This document shows, piece after piece, positions 26,382 to 34,806 of a stretch of DNA of 38,168 nt. The DNA comes from Verrucomicrobiota bacterium. Its GTDB lineage: Bacteria > Verrucomicrobiota > Verrucomicrobiia > Limisphaerales > SIBE01. Position numbers and translations under genes: made by a program. The notes beneath the pieces were generated by a model. The model was given only the letters and a program-made list of their open reading frames with translations, ran no database searches and was not told the DNA's origin. How positions within the stretch are numbered: position 1 is the first letter of the stretch; the number at the start of each line of letters is the position of its first letter. The stretch is taken from positions 64,460 through 102,627 of the forward strand of contig VHDE01000006.1 of assembly GCA_016871515.1 (NCBI GenBank), written 5' to 3'.

Positions 26382-27179
26382 ATGTATTCCACGATCGGTG
26401 TGAAAGGCACCGTGCTCGAGAAATTTCGCGCCATGAAAGAGGCCGGGCTCGAAGGCGTGGAACCGATGGGCGCCATGAATCGCGAGGAGGTGCTCGCGGC
26501 GTTCAAGGAAACCGGGCTGAGAGCCGCCAGCGTTTGCGACCACATCCACTGGGTAAAGACGTTGTCCGCTCCAGACGAAGGGGCCCGCAAGCTGGGATTG
26601 GATGGACTTATACTCAGCTTGCAGGACGCCCACGCTTATGGCGCGGATAGCGTGCTGCTTGTGCCAGGCGTTGTCCGGGGTGGCGCGATTGGCCGCGGCG
26701 ACTCCACCTGCGAAGAATGCTGGGAGCGCTCCATCGTGGAAATCAAAAAGGCGATTCCCGTGGCCAAGGATCTTGGCGTCAAAATCTCCATCGAGAATGT
26801 TGGGAACAATTTCATCACGAAACCGGAGCAGGCGGTGGCTTACCTCGACGCGATCAACAGCGCGTCGGTAGGCTGGCATTTCGACATTGGCAACGTGGGC
26901 CGCAATTACGGTCCGGCCGAGCGCTGGATTCAGGTGCTCGGCAAACGCATCGTAAGAATCCACGTCAAGGATTTCGCCGCCACGCCGCCCACGACAGGCG
27001 CGAGAGGCGACCGGCCGAAATTAATGGACGGCGGAACCAACTGGCCCGCGGTAATGAAGGCACTGGACAACGCCGGCTACCAGGGCTGGGGAATTTCCGA
27101 GCAACCCGGCAACCAAGCGGCTGACGTCGAAACCGCCCGCGACCTGGCGCAGCGCATGAACAAGATTTTTGCTTTGTGA
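26382..27179 (+). CDS. Sugar phosphate isomerase/epimerase (xylose isomerase-like TIM barrel), probably N-terminally shortened
   Basis: A 265-residue AP-endonuclease-2-type TIM barrel that would isomerise or epimerise a sugar or keto-sugar. It begins MYSTIGVKGTVLEKFRAMKE and shows EPMGAMNREEV, LVPGVVRGGAI, the metal-site glutamate in VKISIENVGNNF, then GWHFDIGNVGRNYG and HVKDFAA. Homologues normally have an exported N-terminus with a Tat or Sec signal before this point; here the sequence upstream is antisense to the Mod remnant. An open frame does continue back to 26166 but reads as the reverse of Mod. I therefore start at ATG 26382. Whether it is still made and stays in the cytoplasm is unknown. 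Confidence 0.8.
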   Translation: MYSTIGVKGTVLEKFRAMKEAGLEGVEPMGAMNREEVLAAFKETGLRAASVCDHIHWVKTLSAPDEGARKLGLDGLILSLQDAHAYGADSVLLVPGVVRGGAIGRGDSTCEECWERSIVEIKKAIPVAKDLGVKISIENVGNNFITKPEQAVAYLDAINSASVGWHFDIGNVGRNYGPAERWIQVLGKRIVRIHVKDFAATPPTTGARGDRPKLMDGGTNWPAVMKALDNAGYQGWGISEQPGNQAADVETARDLAQRMNKIFAL

Positions 27180-27381
27180 CCCAATCCGGGACGCCTTCTG
27201 CCTCGGATTGCCTCCGTATGGATGTCATGGATGTCATCCGAGACGGTCACCTGTCATTTTTTCGCAAGCTGTGGCGTTCGCTCGTGCGAGTTACAAAGCA
27301 AAGATGCTCCGGCGAAATCACGGCTCGGTGGGAGCCTCGCCGCGAGCCAAGCCCTACCGTTTGGTTCCGGGTTGGTCACGC
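27180..27381. other. Convergent intergenic region with a GGCTCG stem
   Basis: This gap lies between the epimerase and the sulfatase, both of which end here. It contains GGCTCG...CGAGCC at about 27321-27347, a stem typical of G+C-rich repeats, and no T-tract. No gene is seen. Confidence 0.35.
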
Positions 27382-28947
27382 TCAACGCTTTCCGCGCTCA
27401 GGTTCGGGCGGCGGCGTCAGGCCGTCGGTGGGTTGGTTCCACAATCGGTAGGGGTCATGCAGGCGACGCATCTCCGCGAGGAGAAGAGTCTCCATTTCCG
27501 CGAGCTTGGCTGCAAATTTGGGATCATTCGCCAGATTGGTCTGATAGGCCGCGGGTGTGATGCCGGTGAGGGCGGTCACGGTTGGATCATGGTGTTGCAG
27601 GAGGAACTCGTCCGGATTCTCGGCCAGATTGAAGAGTTGTGTCTCGTGGACCGCACCGTTGTCGCCGTCGTATTTGATGAGCTTCCAATCGCCCTTCTTC
27701 ACGCAACGCATGCCGGGTTTCGTGCCGCCGGAATGAACGCCGTAGAGAATCTCGCGAACTGCGCGTTGACGTCCTTCGAGCACGGGTTTGAAGCTGAGCC
27801 CCTCGTTCGTTTCCGGCGCGGCAATGCCCGCGATGTCGCAAAGCGTCGCGAGGACATCGAGCAAGTAAATGTTTCCATCCACGCGCGAACCCGGCTTGAT
27901 GCCAGGCCCCTTGACGATGAACGGCACGCGCCACGTGTGTTGGTACAGGTTCTGTTTTCCCTGCAAACCATGACGGCCGATGGCGATGCCGTGGTCGGAT
28001 GTGTAGAAGATCCATGTGTTGTCGAGTTCGCCCATCGCTTCGAGCTTTTGCAAAACCCGACCGATCTGGATGTCGATGCTCTCGCTGCAGGCAAAGTAGC
28101 GGCCAATCTCATTGCGGATGGTGCGTTCGTCGCGGTTTTTCCACACGCCGCTGACCTGCGTTTCGTCGCGCTGATCGGGAGGAAGGGTCGTCTTGAAGGG
28201 ATGTGCCGGGAGATAATTCGCCGGCAATCTCGGCTGTTTCGAGTTACCAGGTGGAAGGCTGTTTGTATCCGTGTGATTGACGGCGCCGTACTTCGCCAAG
28301 AGTTCGTCCGTCCCGTTGCGTGGATCGTGCGGGTGCGAAAAGCCGAAGTAGATCAGGAACGGAGTGCGATCCTTGGCCGCAGCGCGTTCATCAAGGTAAT
28401 CCAAGACTTGTTGCCCATGCCAGGCGCTGCCAGTCGGGTCGGTGCCGCTGCGCCCTTTGGATTCCTTGTTCACCGTGAACAGTTTCTTCGCAGCCTCATA
28501 ACTGTTCCCAGGCTTGCCAGTGCGCAGCGTGGCGCAGCCGGCGCGATTGAACACAGCGGCAATCGTGTTCTGCTCGAGATTCGGTGGGCAATGCTTCGAC
28601 GCCTCCGGCGCGATCGACAGATGCCACAGCGTGCGACCACTCTTGATCATATGGCGCGACGGCGTGCAAACGGCGCTGATGAACGCGCCCATGTGATAAG
28701 CGCCATCAAACGTCATGCCTTCGGCTGCGAGGCGGTCGATATTGGGTGTGTGCAATGTCGATTTCGGATTGTAGATCTTAAGGTCAAATGGCGATTGGTC
28801 ATCGGCGATGATGAACAGGATGTTGGGCCTTGTGTTTTTCGCGGGCGCCGCTACGGCAGCGGACATCGTCAGCGCAGCGAACAGCAGTGCGACGAGCGTG
28901 ACGGAAGCTTTCAAAGGCGAGGCAAGGATGGTTGCTGGGATTCTCAT
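27382..28947 (-). CDS. Exported sulfatase (Cys-type, FGly active site)
   Basis: A 521-residue arylsulfatase-family enzyme that would release sulfate from a sulfated ester, likely a polysaccharide. Signal peptide at about residues 1-35. The active-site motif C94-T-P-S-R in AVCTPSRHMIKSGR is the C-x-P-S-R signature that is converted to formylglycine by a sulfatase-maturing enzyme, which must be encoded elsewhere. Metal ligands D49-D50 lie in ILFIIADDQSPFD. Other family blocks are LIYFGFSHPHDPR, YTSDHGIAIGRHGLQGK and WRVPFIVKGPG. The length is normal for the family. It matches the exported polysaccharide-degrading genes nearby. Confidence 0.93.
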   Translation of the reverse strand: MRIPATILASPLKASVTLVALLFAALTMSAAVAAPAKNTRPNILFIIADDQSPFDLKIYNPKSTLHTPNIDRLAAEGMTFDGAYHMGAFISAVCTPSRHMIKSGRTLWHLSIAPEASKHCPPNLEQNTIAAVFNRAGCATLRTGKPGNSYEAAKKLFTVNKESKGRSGTDPTGSAWHGQQVLDYLDERAAAKDRTPFLIYFGFSHPHDPRNGTDELLAKYGAVNHTDTNSLPPGNSKQPRLPANYLPAHPFKTTLPPDQRDETQVSGVWKNRDERTIRNEIGRYFACSESIDIQIGRVLQKLEAMGELDNTWIFYTSDHGIAIGRHGLQGKQNLYQHTWRVPFIVKGPGIKPGSRVDGNIYLLDVLATLCDIAGIAAPETNEGLSFKPVLEGRQRAVREILYGVHSGGTKPGMRCVKKGDWKLIKYDGDNGAVHETQLFNLAENPDEFLLQHHDPTVTALTGITPAAYQTNLANDPKFAAKLAEMETLLLAEMRRLHDPYRLWNQPTDGLTPPPEPERGKR

Positions 28948-29333
28948 GCGGGGTTCAATTCAACTCTCACGATGGCTCCAAGTCCAGCCATGGATTGCTC
29001 GTCCAGTTTACTTCCAAAACGAAGCCGCCCTGCCCTGTGACTACTGCGAAATCGCTTAACGACGCTTGCATCGAAGCACAGAAGATTGCACCAGAAGGCA
29101 AAGGAAACAAAGATGAACCGCCTTATTCCTTCTTCGTTACCTTCGTTTCCTTTTGTCAAGTCCCAAGCACGCGTGCGAAGCACTGTCCCTATGGGGGTTG
29201 TTTTGATTTAGCTTAGCCAAAAGACAGCCGGATTCGCGGATAGCGGCCGTCTCTCTGTCTTTTCATCTCTTCGCCCCTCCCAAGCCCAGGGGGCGAGACG
29301 CCCATGCACTCGCAGGCGAGGACGCCCGCGCTA
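28948..29333. other. Intergenic region with two repeat types
   Basis: No gene is supported. It holds the inverted copy of the about 90-bp repeat (29070-29157) and, near 29290-29330, a GGCGAGACGCC...GGCGAGGACGCCC word pair ending CGCGCTAC, the same kind of ends seen in other palindromic elements. Confidence 0.45.
29070..29157 (-). repeat. Dispersed repeat of about 90 bp, copy B (inverted)
   Basis: This is the reverse-oriented relative of the repeat at 17849-17940: read on the minus strand it gives AAACGAAGG, AACGAAGAAGG, GGTTCATCTTTGTTTCC and TTCTGTGCTTCGAT in the same order. The copies are diverged, so the family is not recently mobile at these sites. It is flanked by no coding sequence. Confidence 0.7.
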
Positions 29334-30490
29334 CTACTCGCCGTGTATCACCGGACGTTGCCGAGGAATTTGCGCTTTGAAATCCCCAAGCCACGGCCAA
29401 AGCGTGCGCTGGTTCAGGTCCACTTCGGCGACGCAGACGGTTCCCCATTCTCGCGCGCAACTTCAGGAAAGAATCCGTCGTAACAGATCATCATGCCGAT
29501 CTTGCCCAGGCGTGTCTCGAAGACCGGATAATCGGTCCCCGGCGACATCCCTTTGTCGTATTCGCCGTCTGGCAAGCAGACTTTGCGATATTTGCCGATG
29601 AGCTTGCCGTCTGGTGCAATGAGCACGGCGACGTTGAAGAGTTGATGCCGGTCACGTTCGATGAGGCCGGCCACAATATGCAGCTGATCTTTCTTCGCCA
29701 GTTCACCGAAGTAATCCGTCGAAGGACCAGGAATCGGCTCGGCGCAATCCGCGGAGTTCGAGCCGGCGCCGGCGCAGGTCAATGTTTCGCCTAGCACAAC
29801 CAAGCCGGCTTTGCGGTGGGCGGCTTCCTCAACGAGGGGCGCGAATTGTCGGCAAGCGTCCATGAGCGTTTTTGCGCCGCGCGGACGATAATGCACGGCG
29901 GCGAGGCGAACTTTGCGTGGCGTCGGCGATTCGGTGTGTTGGAAGACAATGTCGCTCCACTGGACTCGGCCGTTCGGGGCCCACAACAGATGTAATTCAA
30001 CCCGCGCCTGGGTTGCGCCCGGAGGCGCCCGGTAAACGCCGGAGACTTCAATCCAGCCATTGTGGTTCACGCTCTTCGCGGCTATCTCCCCTGGATATTC
30101 CGGTTCGGCCGCTGCCACTACATTCTTTGCAAAGTTCGTCAGCACACCCTCATGGCGTGATACTGAGTTTCCTGCGGCATCGCTCCAGACGATCCGCGCC
30201 AGGACACTGCGCCGCGGCACGGCAACGTTCTCCGTGCGTCGCCATGCTGAAAAGCGGTAATGCTGTCCATCGGCCACCGGAAAAGTCTTTTGCCACTAGC
30301 CATGCAGACCTTCGCGTCCGTCCGCGTGGATAGCGAAGACACCGTGTCCGGACTTGCCGCCGATTTCCGTTCGTTGAAATTGGGGGCGAATCTCCTCACG
30401 CGGCGCGACCGCTGTCCAGTCGTTGGGAAAGGCGGTATGAGTTTGAAACGTTGCCCAAACGACGCAGGCGAGCGCGATGATGATAATCAT
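29334..30490 (-). pseudogene. Carbon-nitrogen hydrolase (nitrilase family) gene with amber codon and internal deletion
   Basis: Starting at ATG 30490 the frame encodes a short hydrophobic leader (IIIIALACVVWATFQ), then AVAPREEIRPQFQR and a beta-sandwich domain. An in-frame TAG at 30296-30298 stands where the context (GLHG*WQKTFPV) suggests a Trp codon. After it the frame continues through YRFSAWRRTENVAV to the C-N hydrolase domain: catalytic Glu in VVLGETLT, Lys in KYRKVCLPDGEY, and Cys in [16 protein letters not shown]. There the sequence jumps frame to [17 protein letters not shown], and the stop follows at 29334. About 90 residues of the C-terminal half are deleted. It is therefore most likely a pseudogene. 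Confidence 0.75.
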
Positions 30491-30669
30491 GTGTCAAAAA
30501 TCCCTAGAAGCCCAATTTGAAGCAAGATGGATAAGGCCGGGCCGCGGCTCGTCTTTTCAGAGTTCAGCGCTGATCGGTCTTCGAACTGCACCACAGGAAC
30601 GAACTCTCCGCGCGTTCCAGCAGCGCACTGTCCGGATAAGAATGTCCCGCTTAAAAGGCGCTCGCATCT
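30491..30669. other. Intergenic region upstream of the nitrilase pseudogene
   Basis: No gene or repeat can be supported. It separates the nitrilase pseudogene from the di-heme peroxidase gene; both are on the minus strand. Confidence 0.3.
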
Positions 30670-32595
30670 TCACTCGCTACGTGGCCTCTTAAGGCTCGGT
30701 GGCAGCGACTCATCCGTGAGGCACTTCAGAAATGCGATCAGCGCTTTCTTATCGGAATCGCTTAAGGGCACGCCACCGTCCGGATGCTTGGCGAGGTTCG
30801 GATCCAACGTGGGCGACCGTTTCACCCCAGAAGCGTAGTGCTCGATGACGTCGTCCAAAGTCTTGAATCGGCCATCGTGCATGTAAGGTCCAGTTGCTGC
30901 GACGTTGCGCAGCGATGGCACGGCGAACCTCCCTTTGTCGCCTTCCTTCTTCGTAATCAGAAACCGTCCTAAGTCTCGGAATCCGGAATCGAGGCCATTA
31001 TTCCCGAAGCTTTGGCTTTGAAACAATGGTCCGCCATGGCAATGAAAACAATCGGCGCCAAATTGACCTCGACGCGGATCGTACTCGGTGTGGAACAACT
31101 CAAAGCCGCGCTGTTCTTGTTCGGTAAATTCAGCCCGCCCATCTAGAACGCGATCGAATTTCGAGTCGTACGAAACCAGAGTCAGAAGAAACTGTTCCAG
31201 GGCCCGGGCGACGCGGTCTGCAGAAATCTCTGGCGTGCCGAAAGCCTGCCGAAAGAAAACCGCGTAATCCGAGTTGCTCTTTGGAGCAGCGGATGCAAGG
31301 AGGCTCTTATCGACTTCGAAGCCCGTGCGTCGCGAGTCGATTGGGAAGGCGTGAACCTCCTCACGTCCCCTGCTCCGCGCTCGGCCAAGCTTGGCGACAA
31401 CATTCGTCATTGTCTCGTGCATCTCGATGGGATTCTCAATCGGCTGCAGAACTTGCTCACGGAGCGTTTTCGTGCGGCCATCCCAGAAGTAAGATGACTT
31501 CCAAGCAAGATTAAGCAGTGGCATGGCGTTGCGTGCACCAGGCTTTCCTTCGACGCCAACGCTGACAGCTTTTCCGGCATCGACAAACGCAGCATCTGCT
31601 TGATGGCACGAGGCACACGCCTGCGAGTTATTTGCGGACAAGAGCGGGTCAAAAAACAATCGACGGCCGAGCGCAACGCCTTCCTCCGTCAGAGGATTAT
31701 CGGTGGGCAAATCGGGACGCGGAAAGAAACGCGAAATCGTCAACTTATAAGGCGTTGCGTTGGGCGCCATCTCGATCATTTTTGAACTGACAACGTTTTC
31801 AACCGGACCGGATGAATGAGTCCGGGCCACCGAAAATGCGCCTTCGATGTTAATGCGAAGCTGGCTGGCCAACGCATCCTCTCCCCGCGAATGCGTGGAG
31901 AGGGCAGCTTCACTCAATACGATCCGATTGGGCTGGTCGAAGATGCGATCCACGTTCAAGACCAAATCCAATCTGCGATCGTTAGGCGCTTCCAGATCCA
32001 CGTCTAATTCAACAGTCATGAGCTGGCGATCCGTCGCCAGGTGAAAGGAATAGCCTCTGCCATCGCTCTCCTTATCACCCAACATCCGTCCACTCCAGCG
32101 GCCTTCAATCGCCAGGAAGACGTATCCACCCATCCAACCCCAATGCAATCCGTTCAAGTTTGGATTGAGCGGATGATCGGCGGGATAATTGGCTGGGTCT
32201 TGGTGATTGATCTCCGGCAACAACCCAACGCGAAAGCGCAACCGATCATAACGTCCCAGCGGGAGATCAGGCACTTGAAAACTTGTTCGGCCTTCCCGCG
32301 CGCTGATATACGCTTGCCAATTCGTAGCCGTCAGCCAAGTCCCATCTGCACGACGCAACGCGATTGTCGAGATGAGAAAATCCAGACGAGTGACTGACAC
32401 AAACTGACCTGATGACGTTTGATAATGGACCCGGTCAAAGACAAGGGGCTCGTTCTGAAATCGCGGAACGATCTCGATTAGCAAAGATTGTTCGCGACCC
32501 TCTGTCTGAAAGGGCGGACGGAAAAGCAGAAGAAGGAGCGCGCAAGACCAAAGCGACGGGCTCAATCCGTGACGCCTTTTCCAAATCTCGATCAT
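30670..32595 (-). CDS. Fusion: MbnP-like domain plus di-heme peroxidase (MbnH/MauG/CcpA-like)
   Basis: A 641-residue exported protein; signal peptide at about residues 1-30 and GGAG eight bases before ATG 32595. Residues about 35-260 resemble MbnP proteins: LDFLISTIALRRADG, LPLGRYDRLRFRVG and the block H151-W152-G-W154-M-G-G-Y. In MbnP a Trp is oxidised to kynurenine to make a Cu(I) site. Residues about 285-641 are a di-heme cytochrome c peroxidase domain with heme motifs CASCH (327-331) and CFHCH (516-520), and YMHDGRFKTLDDVIEHY near the end. In Methylosinus MbnH, a di-heme enzyme, is the Trp oxidase for MbnP; here both are in one chain. An extra stretch after VAKL (about residues 402-440) is encoded by a palindromic repeat. 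The YHYH gene lies 136 bases upstream, same strand. Confidence 0.85.
   Translation of the reverse strand: MIEIWKRRHGLSPSLWSCALLLLLFRPPFQTEGREQSLLIEIVPRFQNEPLVFDRVHYQTSSGQFVSVTRLDFLISTIALRRADGTWLTATNWQAYISAREGRTSFQVPDLPLGRYDRLRFRVGLLPEINHQDPANYPADHPLNPNLNGLHWGWMGGYVFLAIEGRWSGRMLGDKESDGRGYSFHLATDRQLMTVELDVDLEAPNDRRLDLVLNVDRIFDQPNRIVLSEAALSTHSRGEDALASQLRINIEGAFSVARTHSSGPVENVVSSKMIEMAPNATPYKLTISRFFPRPDLPTDNPLTEEGVALGRRLFFDPLLSANNSQACASCHQADAAFVDAGKAVSVGVEGKPGARNAMPLLNLAWKSSYFWDGRTKTLREQVLQPIENPIEMHETMTNVVAKLGRARSRGREEVHAFPIDSRRTGFEVDKSLLASAAPKSNSDYAVFFRQAFGTPEISADRVARALEQFLLTLVSYDSKFDRVLDGRAEFTEQEQRGFELFHTEYDPRRGQFGADCFHCHGGPLFQSQSFGNNGLDSGFRDLGRFLITKKEGDKGRFAVPSLRNVAATGPYMHDGRFKTLDDVIEHYASGVKRSPTLDPNLAKHPDGGVPLSDSDKKALIAFLKCLTDESLPPSLKRPRSE
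31283..31376. repeat. 94-bp palindromic element inside the di-heme peroxidase gene
   Basis: Arms 31283-31303 and 31356-31376 are reverse complements with four mismatches over 21 bases (GGAGCAGCGGATGCAAGGAGG against its partner). The middle carries TCGACTTCGAAG and CGCGAGTCGATT words. The reading frame of the peroxidase runs through it, giving a Arg-, Ser- and Ala-rich insert (SRGREEVHAFPIDSRR, then FEVDKSLLASAA) that has no equivalent in other di-heme peroxidases, which read straight from VAKL to the F..AFG segment. Confidence 0.7.
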
Positions 32596-32731
32596 GCCAC
32601 TTACTCCGTTCTTTGGCCTCCGAACGGTCCTCTCTGAATCCTTCTTTGCATTCATCGCTCGACGAGTTTCCTTTACCTGCATTCATTCGCACCGGCCGAC
32701 AGCTTCGGTGCGTGAGGCATTGGACTTAGGA

Positions 32732-34270
32732 TTAGCGAGTGGTTGTAGAACTATCAGAAGAGGCTGAGGCGTTTTGCGCTACGTTAGCGTTCGCGGGCGC
32801 GCCATCGTAATTAGCGAGAGCCGTCCGATTGACATGAAAAAACCGAATCTCTGACTGGTTGCGTGCGATGGACGCCTGCGCTGATGCTCCCGAGGCGGTG
32901 ATCGGTCCGGCGATCTGTGTCCAATTGGCGAGATCGCTGGAAGCTCGCACGACATAGGCGCCTCCTTCCACAGCACTCCAAGTAATCGTGACATCGCTTG
33001 AATAACTGGCCGCTGCCGGAGTGGCCATTCGTAATGTCGAATTAGCGCCGCCGACGAAGTTTGTCGTGACCGTTTCCGAAATGTTTTGGACGGCACTGCC
33101 AGTCGGAGTGCCGCAGAAGCTTCGGCCAATGTTATACGGAAAGACAGGTGTGCCATTGGCGTTGATGCTTACAAAATAGGCGTAACTTCCATTCGGAAAC
33201 TCCGGCGTCACCGTGAAACGGCCGTTGTATTCGTCCAAGTCGAAGTCCACACCTTGGACCTTGCCGAGATCACCAAGGTAATCATTGTCCTGCAAGTAAC
33301 GGCCGAGTGAATATTGCGTAGAAACGGCTGGGCCATACTGGCTGGCCGTTAGAGCCGTGGAACGGTTCTGCGCGCGTGCGGCCCATGCGGGCAGCGTCGT
33401 GCGCCCATTAGCAGCCAGATTCAGAGTTCCATTGGCGCCGTTTCGCAGGACAAATCCCGAAATCATCCGACGCACACCGCTCGCTGGATTCTTGGGATCG
33501 GAGTATCCGTAGGGCCCGTAAATGGGAAAGCCATCCCGGACCCAGCCAAGAATCGGCGAGTGGTGCAGGTTCGACGGATTCTCGCGGTACACCTTGGTCG
33601 CAACATCATAATCGACGTGGTCACCCAACAAATGCCGCAGCGCGATTGGATTCGCATGGTAATGATAGGTGCCCGACTGTTCCTGGTGCGCGTTCGCTGG
33701 ATCAAACGTGATTCCTTCATTCACGTAGGCGTCGCGATTCCAAATCCCGCCGCCACCCATCCCGCCAGATTCACTCGATCCATTCCAAGAAAAGCCATCT
33801 TGGCCGTCAAACATGGCCACGCCATCAACGAAATAGCCAATAACTCCAAGACCCGTGAGCGTCTTGGTGGTTGCCACTACCGGTCGGCGCGGAATCCGAT
33901 AAAGCGCCTTCTTGTTTCTAGGCAGGTTGGGAAAGAGCTGCGTTTTCGCCGCGTTGAGATACCACGGTCCCATCACATGGCTGCCCAAGCCCGAAGTTCG
34001 GATGTAAATCCAGTCCGCCGAGGAATAGATTTCCTGCACGCCGCTATAGGCGGGCAAACTTTGGTTAACAGCCCCGCGGCTCCACGTTGTCTTCGCGTTG
34101 CCAGAGCTTAAGTCAGATGTCGTCGCGTAGAGGCGGGCATACTTGCCGGAATGCTGAGTAAACCACGAATCCAGGAGCGGGTCTTTGGCTGGTGTGCTCA
34201 CGCTGATAGCAGCAAGCGCTGCCAGCGCCAGAATCGTGGGTGACAATTGGTAATCGGTTTGGTTTTTCAT
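32732..34270 (-). CDS. YHYH domain-containing exported protein
   Basis: A 512-residue exported protein; the N-terminus has a hydrophobic segment (ILALAALAAISVS). The YHYH motif is at residues 202-205 in SGTYHYHANPIALRHLLGDH, followed by GWVRDGFPIYGPYGY, the conserved YHYH domain. A C-terminal beta-sandwich-like part (VTITWSAVEGGAYVVRASSD) resembles an immunoglobulin-like module. The clustered Tyr and His residues would suit metal binding, though the family has no proven role. It lies 136 bases upstream of the MbnP-peroxidase fusion on the same strand and may share its transcript. The last residues are Ser-, Ala- and Thr-rich. Confidence 0.88.
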   Translation of the reverse strand: MKNQTDYQLSPTILALAALAAISVSTPAKDPLLDSWFTQHSGKYARLYATTSDLSSGNAKTTWSRGAVNQSLPAYSGVQEIYSSADWIYIRTSGLGSHVMGPWYLNAAKTQLFPNLPRNKKALYRIPRRPVVATTKTLTGLGVIGYFVDGVAMFDGQDGFSWNGSSESGGMGGGGIWNRDAYVNEGITFDPANAHQEQSGTYHYHANPIALRHLLGDHVDYDVATKVYRENPSNLHHSPILGWVRDGFPIYGPYGYSDPKNPASGVRRMISGFVLRNGANGTLNLAANGRTTLPAWAARAQNRSTALTASQYGPAVSTQYSLGRYLQDNDYLGDLGKVQGVDFDLDEYNGRFTVTPEFPNGSYAYFVSINANGTPVFPYNIGRSFCGTPTGSAVQNISETVTTNFVGGANSTLRMATPAAASYSSDVTITWSAVEGGAYVVRASSDLANWTQIAGPITASGASAQASIARNQSEIRFFHVNRTALANYDGAPANANVAQNASASSDSSTTTR

Positions 34271-34630
34271 GAGGCCACTTTACGCGAACAGACATTAAGG
34301 CAGCGTTAAGCAGTGATGCAGCATTCATGGAATTAGTCGGTTATAGCGTGTCTCAAAACAGATTGCCGATAGATAGGCAAGTGCTGCTGCGCTCCGGGCA
34401 ATCCAGCAGGCTTGCCTTGCCTATCCAGAAGGTTGGTCCGAGCTGGCGACAAATTCTCCACGGCAGCTTTAGCTAAGAAGACTTCGCCCACCGCGGCTGC
34501 TCAGCGGGCGTTGGTGGGTTTTCCTTGAGAGCTTCAATTCTCGGCGCGGCATGTTCGGCTTCCGCTTTGATCCTCGGGGCTTCCTGTTCGAGTTTGCGAT
34601 GACTTCGATGAACCAAGCTTTCGTACGCGC
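34271..34630. other. Intergenic region with imperfect inverted repeat
   Basis: This region upstream of the YHYH gene should contain its promoter. The imperfect inverted repeat at 34372-34425 is the main structure. Both strands of 34430-34630 show codon-like runs (minus: EQEAPRIKAEAEHAAPRIEA; plus: MTSMNQAFVRALIQL) that I cannot assign with confidence. Confidence 0.4.
34372..34425. repeat. Imperfect inverted repeat (GATAGGCAAG arms)
   Basis: GATAGGCAAGTGCTGCTG at 34372-34389 pairs with CAGCAGGCTTGCCTTGCCTATC at 34404-34425 with a small bulge. It resembles the other palindromic elements in position and size but not in end sequence. Confidence 0.5.
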
Positions 34631-34804
34631 ATTAATACAGTTGTCGCGGAGCAGAAGGACAATTCCCTCGGCGAACTTCAGATCGGCAAAACATTGCTGA
34701 GTCTCGGACGAAATGCCGGGCGAACGGGTTTGTTTGTTCCAACCGAACTAACGATGTTAGGGAAAACGTTGCTTCAGTTGGACGAGATCGGCCGTTTATC
34801 GTGA
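34631..34804 (+). pseudogene. Fragment of an AarF/UbiB (ABC1) kinase-like gene
   Basis: The plus strand reads NTVVAEQKDNSLGELQIGKT, then GLFVPTELTMLGKTLLQLDE and a stop at 34802. The PTELTMLGKTLLQLDEIGR segment is a hallmark near the C-terminus of AarF/UbiB family proteins. The kinase-like ATP site and the front of the gene are absent. It ends head-on against a remnant on the other strand at about 34806. Confidence 0.55.
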
Positions 34805-34806
34805 GG

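Noticed and set aside
27169..29040. Plus-strand open frame of 623 codons
   Set aside because: It is antisense to the sulfatase with its CTPSR site; it has an Arg/Ala-rich shadow composition.
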